A program made the position numbers and the translations under genes. A DNA stretch of 64,000 bases from Mesocentrotus franciscanus (taxonomy: Eukaryota; Echinodermata; Echinoidea; Camarodonta; Strongylocentrotidae). The stretch is taken from positions 26,686,877 through 26,750,876 of the forward strand of contig CP137672.1 of assembly GCA_037976565.1 (NCBI GenBank). The letters run 5' to 3'. The notes below the pieces were generated by a model that saw nothing but the letters and a program-made list of their open reading frames with translations, did no database searches and had not been told where the DNA came from. Below, piece by piece: positions 1 to 12,528 of this stretch. Positions within the stretch are counted from its first letter, which is position 1; every line of letters begins with the position of its first letter.

Positions 1-600
1 TGTTAACTATCGAATCTTCAAACATTCTTTATGTTTAGAAAGATACTTAATCGATCTCATTAAAAGAGATCGGACAATTTTAAGTCGTTTTCGCTGTGGC
101 AATCATTACCTGCCAATTGTAGCTAGTAGATATTCAAATACTCCCAGGAAAATGAGGTTATGTAGGCTCTGAAATTTGCAATCACTTGGGGATGAGTTTC
201 ATTACTTGTTTGTATGCCCTGCCTTTCTTTCTTACATCAAATTGTTCATCGATAAATATTTTATTGAGAGACCGAATACACTAAAAATGGAGCAGCTTTT
301 TAACTCCAATAATGTACAAACACGTTTAAACTAAGTAAAATTCTGTCGAAAAATAATGGTTCGTTTTCATTAATTTAAGTATGTGCACAAAACATGTTAT
401 GGGTTCAATATTAACTTTATGTTTCTCTTTTTTGTCTTATATCAAATTATTAAATTGATATCAAGAATATTTTCAGTAATTCATTAATTCAAATAACAAT
501 TTACTGGTGCCAGTAACTTTCTTTTTCACTTTTTTCCATTAATTTTGTCATTAATTATCGTTTTGTTTTTAGATTATTATTATTATTATTATTATTATTA

Positions 601-635
<35 letters not shown>

Positions 636-864
636 ATTGTTATTATCATTATTATAATTATTATTATTATTATCATCATAATTTTTCTCACTATTGTCGA
701 CACTGTTATTTTTATTGATTAACATTAATTCGATTTGAATTGTATATTGTACAGTGTTAAATTGACAAATTCAAACTGATTGTAAACTTCTTCAACACCC
801 CAATGTGGGTGACATGAGAATAAATTGTCATTGTCATTGTCATTGTAATTGTCATTGTCATTGC
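1..864 (+). mobile_element. 3' end of a non-LTR retrotransposon (LINE), degenerate
   Basis: Reading from base 2, the frame stays open to about 172 and resembles the extreme C-terminus of LINE reverse transcriptases: LSRFRCGNHYLPI, then a CxxC-type region, then GDEFHYLFVCP (a Cys/His cluster). The second Cys of the expected CxxC is a TGA stop, and the frame then continues to a stop near 330. An AT-rich 3' UTR interrupted by an ATT microsatellite follows. It ends with AATAAA and short TTGTCA repeats (about 824-864), a typical LINE simple-repeat tail. The 5' part lies outside the window. The class is secure from the protein pattern and tail; the exact clade is not. Confidence 0.7.
571..690. repeat. 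(ATT)n microsatellite, interrupted
   Basis: About 40 ATT units with a few ATC and AT interruptions. It lies within the 3' UTR of the LINE fragment that ends near 864. Confidence 0.9.
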
Positions 865-1394
865 TACGTATAGTTATTTTGTTCAGCGGCGATTCATAAT
901 CATCTTAGATCTTCACAAAAATTTCTCTTTCGTGGGATTTTCTTGTTGATTGATAGGACGAATTTGTGGATGATTTTCTTTACAAAATGGGATGTCTTCA
1001 AATTAAACCTTGTAAAAATCCATGGGAGGGTGGCAGCACACCTTCCAGAGGACTTGGTGTTGGGAAGAAGGGCCTGTACTATCGTAAAAAGGTAACTAAT
1101 AATCATGACAATGAGCTTGGTCATTGAGAATGTGGTATTTCTAGGCGGGTATGACGCAGTGAATGTTAAGGTTTTAAGCAAACATGATAAAATTACAACA
1201 AAAGAGTGATTTTTAAAAAAGGGTTCCACATCTTAAACCATGTGTTATTAAAAAAACAAAATATAGTCTAATCTTTAAACTTCACGATAGTACATGACAT
1301 GTAAACTATTAGGCAGTGGGTCACTGTGGTAACGAAGTTTATATACGAATACAATTAAAACAAACATTCAAAGATAACTTGTTCTAGTAAATTT
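865..1394. other. Non-coding spacer
   Basis: I see no gene, splice-flanked exon or clear repeat. The only long frame, minus strand 900-1229, lacks any recognisable domain. Confidence 0.4.
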
Positions 1395-1620
1395 GAGTTG
1401 TCGTCGAGTAGGTTGAGCTACTGGTCTGGTAATATGAAGGTCGCAGGTTCGATTCTCGGTACGGCACTAAATCCTTTGGCAAGACATAAATCTACATTTG
1501 ACACTCCATACCCAGGAGAGCAAGAGGCTCGTGGTAGAATGACGAAAGTCTTTGTGATAGGCCTAATGTTTGTCATGTCCGCTATAACGATGATCATATT
1601 ATACTTATAATCCCCAAGGA
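1395..1620 (+). mobile_element. tRNA-derived SINE-like element
   Basis: A polymerase III promoter-like layout is visible. An A-box-like segment (about 1403-1420, AGTAGGTTGAGCTACTGG) is followed by a good B box (GGTTCGATTC, about 1445-1454). A tRNA-unrelated body of about 150 bp follows, and the element ends in AT-rich sequence. It cannot be a functional tRNA because no cloverleaf acceptor stem can be formed around these boxes. A diverged tRNA pseudogene is the alternative. Confidence 0.55.
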
Positions 1621-1639
1621 TTGGATATGATGGGGTCTG

Positions 1640-2290
1640 GCCGCTATTCATAAGGACCGTAATTCGTAAGGACCGCTATTGATAATATGAGATGAGGGTC
1701 GCTATTCGATATTCACATTGAAGGTAATTATTCGTAAGGACCGCTATTCATAATCAACGAAGAGGGTCGGTATTCATAATCAAAGAAGAGGGTCGGTATT
1801 CATAATCAAAGAAGAGGGTCGGTATTCATAATATAAGAAGAGGGTCGCTATTCATAATACAAAATCGGAGTCGTTATTCATAAGGGTCCCTATTCATAAT
1901 ACGAAATGAGGGTCGCTATTCATAATAGGAGTAGAAGGTCGCTTTTCATAATACGAAATGAGGGTCCCTATTCATAGTAGGAGCAGGGTTCGCTATTCAT
2001 AATACGAAATGAGGGTCGCTATTCATAATAGGAGTAGAGGGTCGCTATTCAAAATACGAAATGAGGGTCCCTATTCATAATAGGAACAGAGGTTCGCTAT
2101 TCATATTATGAAATGGGGGTCGTTATTTATAATACGAAATGAGAGTCGCTATTCATAATACGAAATGAGGGTGACTATTCATAATAGGAGAATAGGGTCG
2201 CTATTCATAATACGAAATGAGGGTTGCTATTCATAATATAGAGTTAGGTCGCTATTCATAATACGGAACGAGGGTCGTTATTCATATAAA
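1640..2290 (+). repeat. 26-bp minisatellite, about 24 copies
   Basis: Units follow the pattern GGTCGCTATTCATAAT, then ACGAAATGAG or AGGAGTAGAG, and repeat every 26 bp. The left part (1640-1850) uses shorter and more diverged units with GGTCGGTATTCATAATCAAAGAAGAG. The shared core TTCATAAT..CGAAA.TGA..GGG also occurs in the separate 26-bp array at 8715-9055 and, reversed, at 11965-12170. Confidence 0.85.
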
Positions 2291-2492
2291 ATTGAATAGG
2301 CCTAGGCAATAAACAAAATGCTAATAACAAAGGGAAATATTGGATGGAGGACACCCCATGGCTATGGCGAGGCTGTGTGGGGGGACACATGGCCCTGAAA
2401 AAAAGAAGTAAAACATAACACACATAATATAATCCCATCGTAATTTGTCCTCCTTGTTGGAAATCTTGCTCCACCACCCTGCACCCGACTGA

Positions 2493-3693
2493 TCTTATCC
2501 AGGCTACGCCATTGAGACATTAAGTAGACCAAGCAGGCCCATTAATATAGTTATTTAAGGACTGAGTTTGCTATTTCAGAAACTAGTAATTGTTTATAAG
2601 ACAATAATTTTTTTTGTAGAAAGTAGCTTTAAGTAGGACTTACGGACCTACAAATTATATAGCGGGTTTGGACTGGACCATGAGCCTAGTTTCTGTCCAG
2701 AGAGGGGTTAGAAGGGGGGGGGGGCACTTAATAATTTTGTTTTGTTTGGGGGGATAGGGGGCTTGAACACTTTCGGACCTTGAAGGTGTTCGCGTCATGT
2801 ATCGTACAAAGAGGTAATGCAATCCCCATATGAACCAAACATTTATTTTCTTTTTTTTTTGTTGGGGTGAGGGTGATGGTGGTACGGATGGGCCCGGTAA
2901 GGAGATCTTGATAAGGTCTATATAGTGCAACAAAATAAAAGTAAAAAATTCCCTGAGAAATTTGTTTTTGTTTTTATGTTGGGGTGGGATATCAAAAGGG
3001 GGCAGGATATAATGATTAATATTATAAAAAAAACGAAATGTTAACATAAATGTGCATGCAGGTTCAGAAAAAGTTAAAAATTAGGCCTTATTAAATCGAG
3101 ACATGATAAATTCAAAACAAACACAGAAAAAAAGGTAATAGTTATTCAAGTCCATGTACACATGCAATCAGGCGCGGATCCAGGGGGCCGAGGGGGCCTT
3201 AGCCACCCCCGCCAACAAAAAAAGAGAGAGAGAGAAAGAGAGAAGGAAAAGAAGGAAAGGGAAAGAGGAGAGAAAGGGAAAGAAAGAAGAGGAAGAAGAA
3301 AAGAAAATGGGAAAAGGAGATAGGGGGCATAAAGGGAATTGCCTCCCAGGCTGCCTCCCCCCGCCCCCCCCCCCTCCCTATCAAAACAAAAAGAGAGAAG
3401 GAAGGAAAGGAAAAAAGGAAGAAGAAAAGAAAAGAAGGGGATATCAGTTGCGATTTTCCCGCCAAGTTGTAGATCGGGGCAAAGGCCCTTGCCCCCGCCA
3501 AAAAAAAAGAGAGAAGGAAGGGAAAGGGAAAGAGAAGAGCTAAAAGGGAACAAAAAAAAAGAGGAAGAACAAAAGAAAAGGGTGAAAAGAAGGGAAGATC
3601 AGTTGCGATTTTTATCGCTTCTTCTATCATCTTTGTACAACTACAATGATGGGCCTGCTTCTTCTACTTAATGTCTCAGTGGCCTAGCCAGGA
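2493..3693. mobile_element. 1.2-kb inverted-repeat-bounded element
   Basis: Bases 2493-2550 and the reverse complement of 3636-3693 match closely for about 55 bp. Each arm reads CTTATCC(A/T)GGCTA.GCCA(T/C)TGAGACATTAAGTAGA and then AAGCAGGCCCAT. The CAGTGGC-type ends lie inside these arms. The interior contains a G-rich stretch (2710-2760), a second TE-like end at 3171 (CAGGCGCGGATCCAGG) and a purine-rich tract. It reads as a non-autonomous DNA transposon with a nested insertion. There is no transposase coding region. Confidence 0.6.
3224..3600 (+). repeat. Purine-rich (GAAA/GGAA) low-complexity tract
   Basis: Nearly pure A/G runs are broken by short TE-derived segments such as GATATCAGTTGCGATTTT, which occurs twice in similar form near 3440 and 3597. 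Frames on both strands here are low-complexity artefacts. Confidence 0.8.
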
Positions 3694-3997
3694 TAAGTTC
3701 AGGCGGGGGCAGGGTGGTGGTGTGTGTTACTTTTTCCTTTTTCACCACTGGAGCGGGGGAAATATATTACCTAGATTATGGGGATGTCTCTATAATTATC
3801 AAAGCTAAAAAGTAAAATATACTTTTAAATAGACATAATACAGGGGACGCCACCGTTCGCATAATGCCTTACGGTCACAAAATTGTATCTTATTTGGCTT
3901 AAAATCTTGAAAATTTATCTTCCTTACTTATCTATAAAATATATCGTGCAATATTGTATATTTACGAAAAGCTTCCTTTGCTGAGGATTAGGGACAC

Positions 3998-4160
<163 letters not shown>

Positions 4161-4253
4161 ATAGATCAGCCCCTTGATGGCAACGATGCTACACCCTCCA
4201 CCGCCCCCTCCTCCTCGCTCTAAGTTATACGTGGGTCTTTATTGAATGGAGTG

Positions 4254-5567
4254 TAACGAGGGTGAAGTTATGTCACGATTGAAAAGAGTGCGGAAAAATA
4301 GATTCCTTTAACAATAAATGCCACTTTTCCATGAAGAGTTAGACTCCAGAGTAAGACTCTCGTACGGACAATGCTTCATCACATCATTCTTGATACAGGA
4401 GCGTAGAAATCCACTCTTTTTAGGAGTCATAGTAGGAAAATCTCTTTATTTTGGAGTTAATTCCAGTCCAAATCAGAGTGGAATTTACTCCAAAGTTGTA
4501 GTTTTAGTTTCTCTTTGAAAGTGGAATCTTTGGACTTCCACTTCAGAACGAGGAGATCCCTAATACGACTCGTTAAGAGAATATTCCTTACACTGACAAT
4601 ACAGTATGACGGCCGTCCTGATATCAATAAATAACTTTTTCTGTTACTTCGTTTTCATTCTCCCAATATCTTTTTCATACCATTACACGGTTTCATCCTC
4701 GCTTCTGACAAGATTTTGGCAATCACAATATGTTCAATTCAATGAGAGCATTGGCATAGCCATGACCCGTTGAACATGGGAGGGCACAAATGAACTAGGG
4801 GTCACACACACACACACACACACGCACGCACACACACCCACCCACACAGACAGACACACACACGCACACACACAAACGGCCACAAACCATCCCAAATCAA
4901 GGAACAGTCAATTCAGCGTGGCTCCTTCCATCTTGGAAAACCTTTTCTGCGGTGGATTTGCCCACTCTCTGAATCGAGGGCACGCAACCTTGCTTTCCCC
5001 GTCACCATAGCGACGGTGAAAACATCACTCCCATCCTATCACCCATAGAAATTACCCCTTTGGTAGTGTTACAAGCAATATAAAATTGCTAAAAGTTCAA
5101 GTTAATAAAAAACATCATCATAAGCTTCCTCTTTAAAGCTATACACTCATCACGATTCACTTCATTATTTATTTTCGTTATCAAAATGCCAAACGAGAAA
5201 AAAGTGAAACAACACGATCGGATTCACTCAATCAACTGATCAACTGAAGTCACTATCTATGTGTACATTGCCCATATGTACGAAGATCAGGTTAGTATTT
5301 GAAGGGTGTCTGGGCGGTTACACACATACACACACACACACGTTCATAAATTCCGAATATTAAAAAGGGTACATAATTTCGTAAAATGAAAAAGGTTTCA
5401 TAATTCCAAAAATGAAAAAAGGTTCATAATTCCAAAAAAGTGAAAAGGGTTCATAATTCCGAAAATGGGAAAAGGTACCTAAACAACAAACGAACATTAA
5501 GAGGAATTCAGGAGGCCGAGACAGCCCAGCCCCCTCTCTCCATCATGGATCAAAAAGGACTGGAGAC

Positions 5568-5598
<31 letters not shown>

Positions 5599-5973
5599 GA
5601 GACAGAGAGACAGAGACAGAGACAGCGAGAAATAGTAAAAGACGACACAAGACAATTGGACAAAATATATAGAACAAATGAAAAAGAAAAGGAAAGAGTA
5701 GGAAGGTATGAAGAGAGGAAATTAGAAAGAAGGGATAAGATTGAAATCGGTGATAGAAAGTGAAAGATAGACGGGGGTATCATGATTGATTAATAAGGTG
5801 ATAAATGGAGGCCATCTCACCGATTTCGATTTTATTTTCGGATTTATTTATTTATTTATTTGTTCGTATGTTTGCTTGTTGCTTTATTTTGGTATTTGTT
5901 ATTGGCTCCCCTCCCCTTTTTTTCTTTTCGTATTCATGGGGTTGACTGTCTCCTCTTTTTGTTACAATCAACT
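4254..5973 (+). repeat. 1.72-kb unit, copy 1
   Basis: First copy. The CA tract lies at about 4803-4875 and the GA tract at about 5568-5630. It differs from copy 2 by scattered substitutions and by microsatellite length. Confidence 0.9.
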
Positions 5974-7693
5974 TAACGAGGGTCGAGTTATGTCACGATT
6001 GAAAAGAGTCTGGAAAAATAGATTCCTTTAACAATAAATGCCACTTTTCCATGAAGAGTTAGACTCCAGAGTAAGACTCTCGTACGGACAATGCTTCATC
6101 ACATCATTCTTGATACAGGAGCGTAGAAATCCACTCTTTTAGGAGTCATAGTAGGAAAATCTCTTTATTTTGGAGTTAATTCCAGTCCAAATCAGAGTGG
6201 AATTTACTCCAAAGTTGTAGTTTTAGTTTCTCTTTTGAAAGTGGAATCTTTGGACTTCCACTTCAGAACGAGGAGATCCCTAATACGACTTGTTAAGAGA
6301 ATATTCCTTACACTGACAATACAGTATGAAGGCCGTCCTGATATCAAGAAATAACTTTTTTTGTTACTTTGTTTTCATTCTCCCAATATCTTTTTCATAC
6401 CATTACACGGTTTCAGCCTCGCTTCTGACAAGATTTTGGCAATCACATGTTCAATTCAATGAGAGCATTTGGCATAGGCATGACCCGTTGAACATGGGAG
6501 GGCACAAATGAACTAGGGGGAGGGAGGTTTCACCCCACACACACATACACACACACACACCCACGCACGCACACATATACACACACACACACACACAAAC
6601 GGCCACAAACCATCCCAAATCAAGGAACAGTCAATTCAGCGTGGCTCCTTCAAACTTGGAAAACCTTTTCTGCGGTGGATTTGCCCACTCTCTGAATCGA
6701 GGGGCACGCAACCTTGCTTTCCCCGTCACCATAGCGACGGTGAAAACATCACTCCCATCCTATCACCCATAGAAATTACCCCTTTGGTAGTGTTACAAGC
6801 AATATAAAATTGCTAAAAGTTCAAGTTAATAAAAAACATCATCATAAGCTTCCTCTTTAAAGCTATACACTCATCACGATTCACTTCATTATTTATTTTC
6901 GTTATCAAAATGACAAACGAGAAAAAAGTGAAACAACACGATCGGATTCACTCAATCAACTGATCAACTGAAGTCACTATCTATGTGTACATTGCCCATA
7001 TGTACGAAGATCAGGTTAGTATTCGAAGGGTGTCTGGGCGGTTACACACATACACACACACACACGTTCATAAATTCCGAAAATTAAAAAGGGTACATAA
7101 TTTCGAAAATGAAAAAGGTTTCATAATTCCAAAAATGAAAAAAGGTTCATAATTCCAAAAAAGTGAAAAGGGTTCATAATTCCGAAAATGGGAAAAGGTA
7201 CCTAAACAACAAACGAACATTAAGAGGAATTCAGGAGGCCGAGACAGCCCAGCCCCCTCTCTCCATCATGGATCAAAAAGGACTGGAGACAGAGAGAGAG
7301 AGAGAGAGACAGACAGAGAGACAGAGAGACAGAGACAGAGACAGCGAGAAATAGTAAAAGACGACACAAGACAATTGGACAAAATATAGAACAAATGAAA
7401 AGAAAAGGAAAGAGTAGGAAGGTATGAAGAGAGGAAATTAGAAAGAAGGGATAAGATTGAAATCGGTGATAGAAAGTGAAAGATAGACGGGGGTATCATG
7501 ATTGATTAATAAGGTGATAAATGGAGGCCATCTCACCGATTTCGATTTTATTTTCGGATTTATTTATTTATTTATTTATTTGTTCGTATGTTTGCTTGTT
7601 GCTTTATTTTGGTATTTGTTATTGGCTCCCCTCCCCTTTTTTTCTTTTCGTATTCATGGGGTTGACTGTCTCCTCTTTTTGTTACAATCAACG
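5974..7693 (+). repeat. 1.72-kb unit, copy 2
   Basis: Second copy, closest to copy 1 overall. It shares with copy 3 small features absent from copy 1, for example the GAGGTTTCACCCC segment near 6524 and 8251. Confidence 0.9.
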
Positions 7694-9532
7694 TAACGAG
7701 GGTCGAGTTATGTCACGATTGAAAAGAGTCTGGAAAAATAGATTCCTTTAACAATAAATGCCACTTTTCCATGAAGAGTTAGACTCCAGAGTAAGACTCT
7801 CGTACGGACAATGCTTCATCACATCATTCTTGATACAGGAGCGTAGAAATCCACTCTTTTTAGGAGTCATAGTAGGAAAATCTCTTTATTTTGGAGTTAA
7901 TTCCAGTCCAAATCAGAGTGGAATTTACTCCAAAGTTGTAGTTTTAGTTTCTCTTTTGAAAGTGGAATCTTTGGACTTCCACTTCAGAACGAGGAGATCC
8001 CTAATACGACTTGTTAAGAGAATATTCCTTACACTGACAATACAGTATGAAGGCCGTCCTGATATCAAGAAATAACTTTTTTTGTTACTTTGTTTTCATT
8101 CTCCCAATATCTTTTCATACCATTACACGGTTTCATCCTCGCTTCTGACAAGATTTTGGCAATCACATGTTCAATTCAATGAGAGCATTTGGCATAGGCA
8201 TGACCCGTTGAACATGGGAGGGCACAAATGAACTAGGGGGGGGGGAGGGGGAGGTTTCACCCCCACACACACATACACACACACACACACCCACGCACAC
8301 ACACATATACACACACACACACAAACGGCCACAAACCATCCCAAATCAAGGAACAGTCAATTCAGCGTGGCTCCTTCAAACTTGGAAAACCTTTTCTGCG
8401 GTGGATTTGCCCACTCTCTGAATCGAGGGGCACGCAACCTTGCTTTCCCCGTCACCATAGCGACGGTGAAAACATCACTCCCATCCTATCACCCATAGAA
8501 ATTACCCCTTTGGTAGTGTTACAAGCAATATAAAATTGCTAAAAGTTCAAGTGTAAAAAAAAAACATCATCATAAGCTTCCTCTTTAACGCTGTACACTC
8601 ATCACGATTCACTTCATTATTTATTTTCGTTATCAAAATGCCAAACGAGAAAAACGTGAAAACAACACGATCGGATTCACTCAATCAACTGATCAACTGA
8701 AGTCACTATCTATCCTAAAATGAAATAGGGTTCATAATTCCGAAGCTTCGTATTTCCGAAAATGAAATAGGGTTCGTATTTCCGAAAATGCAATAGGGTT
8801 CGTAATTCCGAAAATGAAATAGGGTTCGTAATTCCGAAAATGAAATAGGGTTCGTAATTCCGAAAATGAAATAGGGTTCATAATTCCGAAAATGAGAAAG
8901 GGTTCATAATTACGAAAATTAAAAAGGGTTCGTAATTCCGAAAATGACAAAGGGTTCATAATTCCGAAAATGAAAAAGGGTTCATAATTCTGAAAATGAA
9001 AAAGGATTCATAAAATTCCGAAAATGAAATAGGGTTCATAATTCCGAAAATGGGAAAATGTACCTAAACAAAAAAACGAACATCATTAAAGGAATTCAGG
9101 ATGCCGAAAAAGCACAGCCCCCTCTCTCTATCAGAGATCCAAAATGACGAGAGAGAGAGAGAGAGAGGGGGGAGAGAGAGACAGAGACAGACAGACAGAG
9201 AGAAATAGTAGATGACGACACAAGACAATAGGACAATATAAAGGACAAATGAAGATGAAAAGGAAAGTTAGGAAGGTATGAAGAGAGGAAATTAGAAAGA
9301 GGGGATAAGATTGAAATCGGTGATAGAGAGTGAAAAATAGAGGGGGGAATATGATTGATTAATAAGGTGATAAGTGGAGGTCATCTCACCGATTTCGTTT
9401 TATTTTCTGATTTATTTATTTATTTATTTATTTATTCGTTTGTTTGCTTGTTGCCCTTTTTGGGGTATTTGTTATTGGCTCCCCTCCCCTTTTTTCTTTT
9501 CGTATTCATGGGGATGACCGCCTCCTCTTTCA
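7694..9532 (+). repeat. 1.72-kb unit, copy 3, with expanded minisatellite
   Basis: Third copy. It lacks the CATTGCCCATATGTACGAAG segment seen in copies 1 and 2 and instead has about 13 units of the 26-bp repeat. Its right end runs into unique sequence at about 9533. Confidence 0.85.
8715..9055 (+). repeat. 26-bp minisatellite, about 13 copies
   Basis: The unit is AAAATGAAATAGGG followed by TTCRTAATTCCG. Because 26 is not a multiple of three, all three frames are used in turn, and the translated frame on the minus strand is a periodic artefact rather than a protein. Confidence 0.9.
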
Positions 9533-10390
9533 GGTTTTTTCGCACCCCTCTAACCAGCGGCCTTGTAAATTTCGCATTGAATTGTACGAGTAAAACCGGT
9601 GCCCCCCTATGGTGCCAGTGGCCCCTCAATGGCTGGACTCTAGCTACGCCACTGTGTGTATGTGAGGAGCTCCATTTCTTCTCTTTTGTTTATTTTTTGT
9701 TAAAAATTCTGAACTCTCTCAAGGAAAGCTAGGCCCGTTTGTCATAAAACGTGCAGTTTTCGTCTTTTTAATCTCTAATTTTTCACAGGTTCGTTGGGAA
9801 TCCTTCTCCTACACCCAGCTCAGTTGTATACGTGTGCAGTCATCTCCTCCTTCAAATTGCTGTCAGTATTAAAAAAATTATTTTGAACCATGCATGACAT
9901 GTCTAGAGAAATGTGAATTGTCAACATTTTACAGTTTTCCAGTATCTTATCCATCTACTTCTACTACTTTTGAACTCAAACGTTTATACATCATTAAAGT
10001 TATGCATCTGGCACTCCCTGCAATTCCAAAATAGTTGACATAATGCCAATATTATTGTTGTCTATAATTTTGGAGTGGGTAACCACCTACTGTATCCCTT
10101 GATAGTACACCTGTGCGATTTCCAAAATCGTACCATCTACCATTTGAAAATCCTTGGTCCTATAATATAGGTTTAACATATTCGTACAAGACTATTTTTA
10201 ATGGGGTTACATTTTGTTTTAAAGGATGACCCACTGCCAAAATCAACCACAAACACACACACACACATGGGGGAGGTAACACTTCGTATGACCCTCTCTC
10301 AAGCGCCTTTTAAAAAATGTACCTCCGGGGATACAGCTACCTTTACTCCGTGCCCACATTCTGGACACCCCGTCTGATAAGCACATTCAT
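9533..10390. other. Non-coding sequence with a transposon end at 9631-9652
   Basis: GGCTGGACTCTAGCTACGCCACTG ends at 9652. It is a reversed CAGTGGCGTAGC-type DNA transposon terminus. The rest, to 10390, contains no exon or repeat I can name apart from a short CA run at about 10252-10266. Confidence 0.4.
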
Positions 10391-11060
10391 CAGTGACGGA
10401 ACCAGGGGGGCTGGTGGCCCCCACTTTTCCAAAACTAAGAAAAGATTCCCTTCCGTGACAAACAGATGCCCCTCCATTGACCAAAATGTGCCCCTTCCAA
10501 GTAAAGACATGCCCCTCCAGTCAGAGCATTAGTGCCCCTTTTATCGTAAATTTTCATCTTCTTCTTCATCTATAAGTGTACCCTTTGTTTGTACCAATCC
10601 ATTACCAAGCGGATGCCCCCTTTGTATGCCTGCATCTATTTTTGTGTCCTTTTTTCCGTCATAACAACTTTTCCTCCAGTATAGCCAAGCTAATTATGAA
10701 AAAATAAGGCTTTTACAGACAAGGTTTGACCCTAGCCCTCCCAAATGCCCCCTCCCAAGTGAACAAAAGCCTTCCGGAGGTTAGGCTGCTTCTTCGTTAT
10801 CTGATGTGCCAATGGATATTATACCAATTCGTTACAAACACAGATTTGTTTGTCTCTGTGATTGGTAGGTTGGCCTTAATATGTTTTGTTGGCTTTATTC
10901 TATTTTTGCTGTTTTCCCCAAATTTTACCAAGCGAATTGGAGATTTTTCTAGCCGATGTTTGATACCTGCCCCTCCTGCAACTGGAAGTGACCCTTCCGA
11001 CAAAAGTAATGCTCTCTCCCCGAGATGGAATAGGTGCCTCCATGCGCCAAAGTTGTCTTA
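10391..11060 (+). mobile_element. DNA transposon fragment with decayed TGCCCC repeats
   Basis: It starts with CAGTGACGGAACCAGGGGGG, the same style of terminus as CAGTGGC ends elsewhere in the window. Many ATGCCCCTCC or GTGCCCCTTT words follow at roughly 25-35 bp spacing, like the larger array at 29193-30500. There is no transposase. Confidence 0.5.
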
Positions 11061-11514
11061 ATTCCTATTCCTTATAGTTCTATACATATTCATGACAAAA
11101 CAGATGCCACTTCTTTAACAGATAGGTATGCCATCTGTTGTTCTATCACTGGAGTTTTCCTTATAGAATAAACCAAGCCAAAAGGGCCTTTTATACAAGA
11201 ATGCTGATGTCTTTTCTATAAACGCAAATCATATACAGTCCATCATTCACATGACCTCTAGAGGTTCGTTTTTAGAGAGGGAAGATGGAATGGTGCTTCT
11301 GGAACGTGTTCCTATTTGCTTGTCAGAGGGAAGGGATATAATGTTATCAAGGACATATGAGGCAGCAAACAGAGGACGCATTTTTCCGGTGTGAAAGGGC
11401 CTTTTCAATCGCTGGAGGGGCCAGTAGTAAGCAGACGTGCCAAATCTGATTATTTATTCTATCATTTTCTCTGGCTATATTCATTTTGTTAAAAATAGGA
11501 TACGATAGGATAAA

Positions 11515-11840
11515 AACAAAGAATAACATAAGGAAAGATAGAAAGAGAGAAAGATGAACACAAAGAATAACATAAGGGAAGATAGAAAAGAAAACAAAAT
11601 GATGAACACAAGAACATTAGGAAAGATAGAAAGTGATTAAGAAGATAGAAGAAAAATAGCAAAATCATGATCTTTTATGTTGTAGATAGAAAGAGGAAAT
11701 GAACGAAGGATAAAATCAAAGAATAGCCTAACATAAGGAAAGATAAAAGGAGAAGAAGATAGAAGGAAAAAACAAAGAATAAGGAAATGAAGATAGAAAG
11801 AGGAAATAATAGAAGAATAAAAACAAAGAATAACATAAGG
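11515..11840 (+). repeat. Degenerate A/G-rich tandem repeat
   Basis: Variants of AACAAAGAATAACATAAGG followed by AAAGATAGAAAGAGG recur about seven times with indels. Confidence 0.7.
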
Positions 11841-11964
11841 TTTTTATTCAGTATTAGTTTGCTTTTCCCTTTTATCTCTCTCCCTTTTTTGTTTACCCTA
11901 GATATGGAGAGGGGGGAAGAGGGGCTGCTCAGTCGTTTTGGCCGCAACCTGTTTAGCCGGTACC

Positions 11965-12170
11965 TTATTTCATTTTCGGAATTATGAAGTCTATTTCATT
12001 TTCGGAATTATGAACCCTTTTACATTTTCGGAATTATGAACCTTTTTTTCTTTCCGGAATTATGAACCCCTAGGCATGGGAAATTTGTGTTTCGGAATTA
12101 TGAACCTTCGGAAATACGAAACTTCGGAAATACGAACTTTCGGAAAAACGAACCTTCGGAAAACGAGTGC
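11965..12170 (-). repeat. 26-bp family minisatellite, reverse orientation
   Basis: CATTTTCGGAATTATGAAC units are the reverse complement of the 8715-9055 motif. They decay to the right into shorter TTCGGAAATACGAA units near 12110-12160. Confidence 0.8.
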
Positions 12171-12528
12171 CCCCTGTCTGGGCACAGGAATGGTTATCAT
12201 GCTCTCTCTCTCTCTCTTTTCAATCTTTTCTTTTTCTTTATCCTGAGCATCAAGGTGTCCTTATTAACCCTTTTCATATATTCTCTTTAAGTAGTCTATA
12301 AACTGCGTCTCACCAATCAAGAAAGTTAAAAAAACACACTTTCATTCGTCCAACTTCTCATAACAAATCGTCAAACTGCAGTGGAGCTGTTAGAATGTCT
12401 TTGAGCAAACTTATCAGAAACGGTTTTTGAATCCATGTGACAGCGACCCTATGTAAATTAGGGGAGTTTGAAGAGTTTCAAGCTCATGCCAAGCGATGTT
12501 GAACAAATATCAACTACATGACAAAGGA

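Larger units (their letters stand above)
4254..9532 (+). repeat. Tandem triplication of a 1.72-kb unit
   Basis: The landmark ACGAGGGT(C/G)(G/A)AGTTATGTC recurs at about 4257, 5976 and 7696. Units span about 4254-5973, 5974-7693 and 7694-9532. Units 1 and 2 are nearly identical. Unit 3 matches until about 8710 and then carries an expanded 26-bp minisatellite. In order, each unit has a segment of short inverted repeats built on ACTCCAGAGT/GGAGT motifs, a CA microsatellite, a few TTCATAATTCCGAAAATG repeats, a GA microsatellite and a TTTA microsatellite. No coding region is evident; the frames present are shared repeat artefacts. Confidence 0.9.

Noticed and set aside
1640..2290. CRISPR-like array
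   Set aside because: The 26-bp units are contiguous with no unique spacers, and the genome is eukaryotic.
3146..3671. Overlapping open frames on both strands
   Set aside because: They come from a purine-rich low-complexity tract and encode only Lys/Arg/Glu or Phe/Leu/Ser runs.
8732..8959. A regular repeat-protein frame on the minus strand
   Set aside because: It is the translation of a 26-bp minisatellite; the period shifts frame each unit and there is no gene context.
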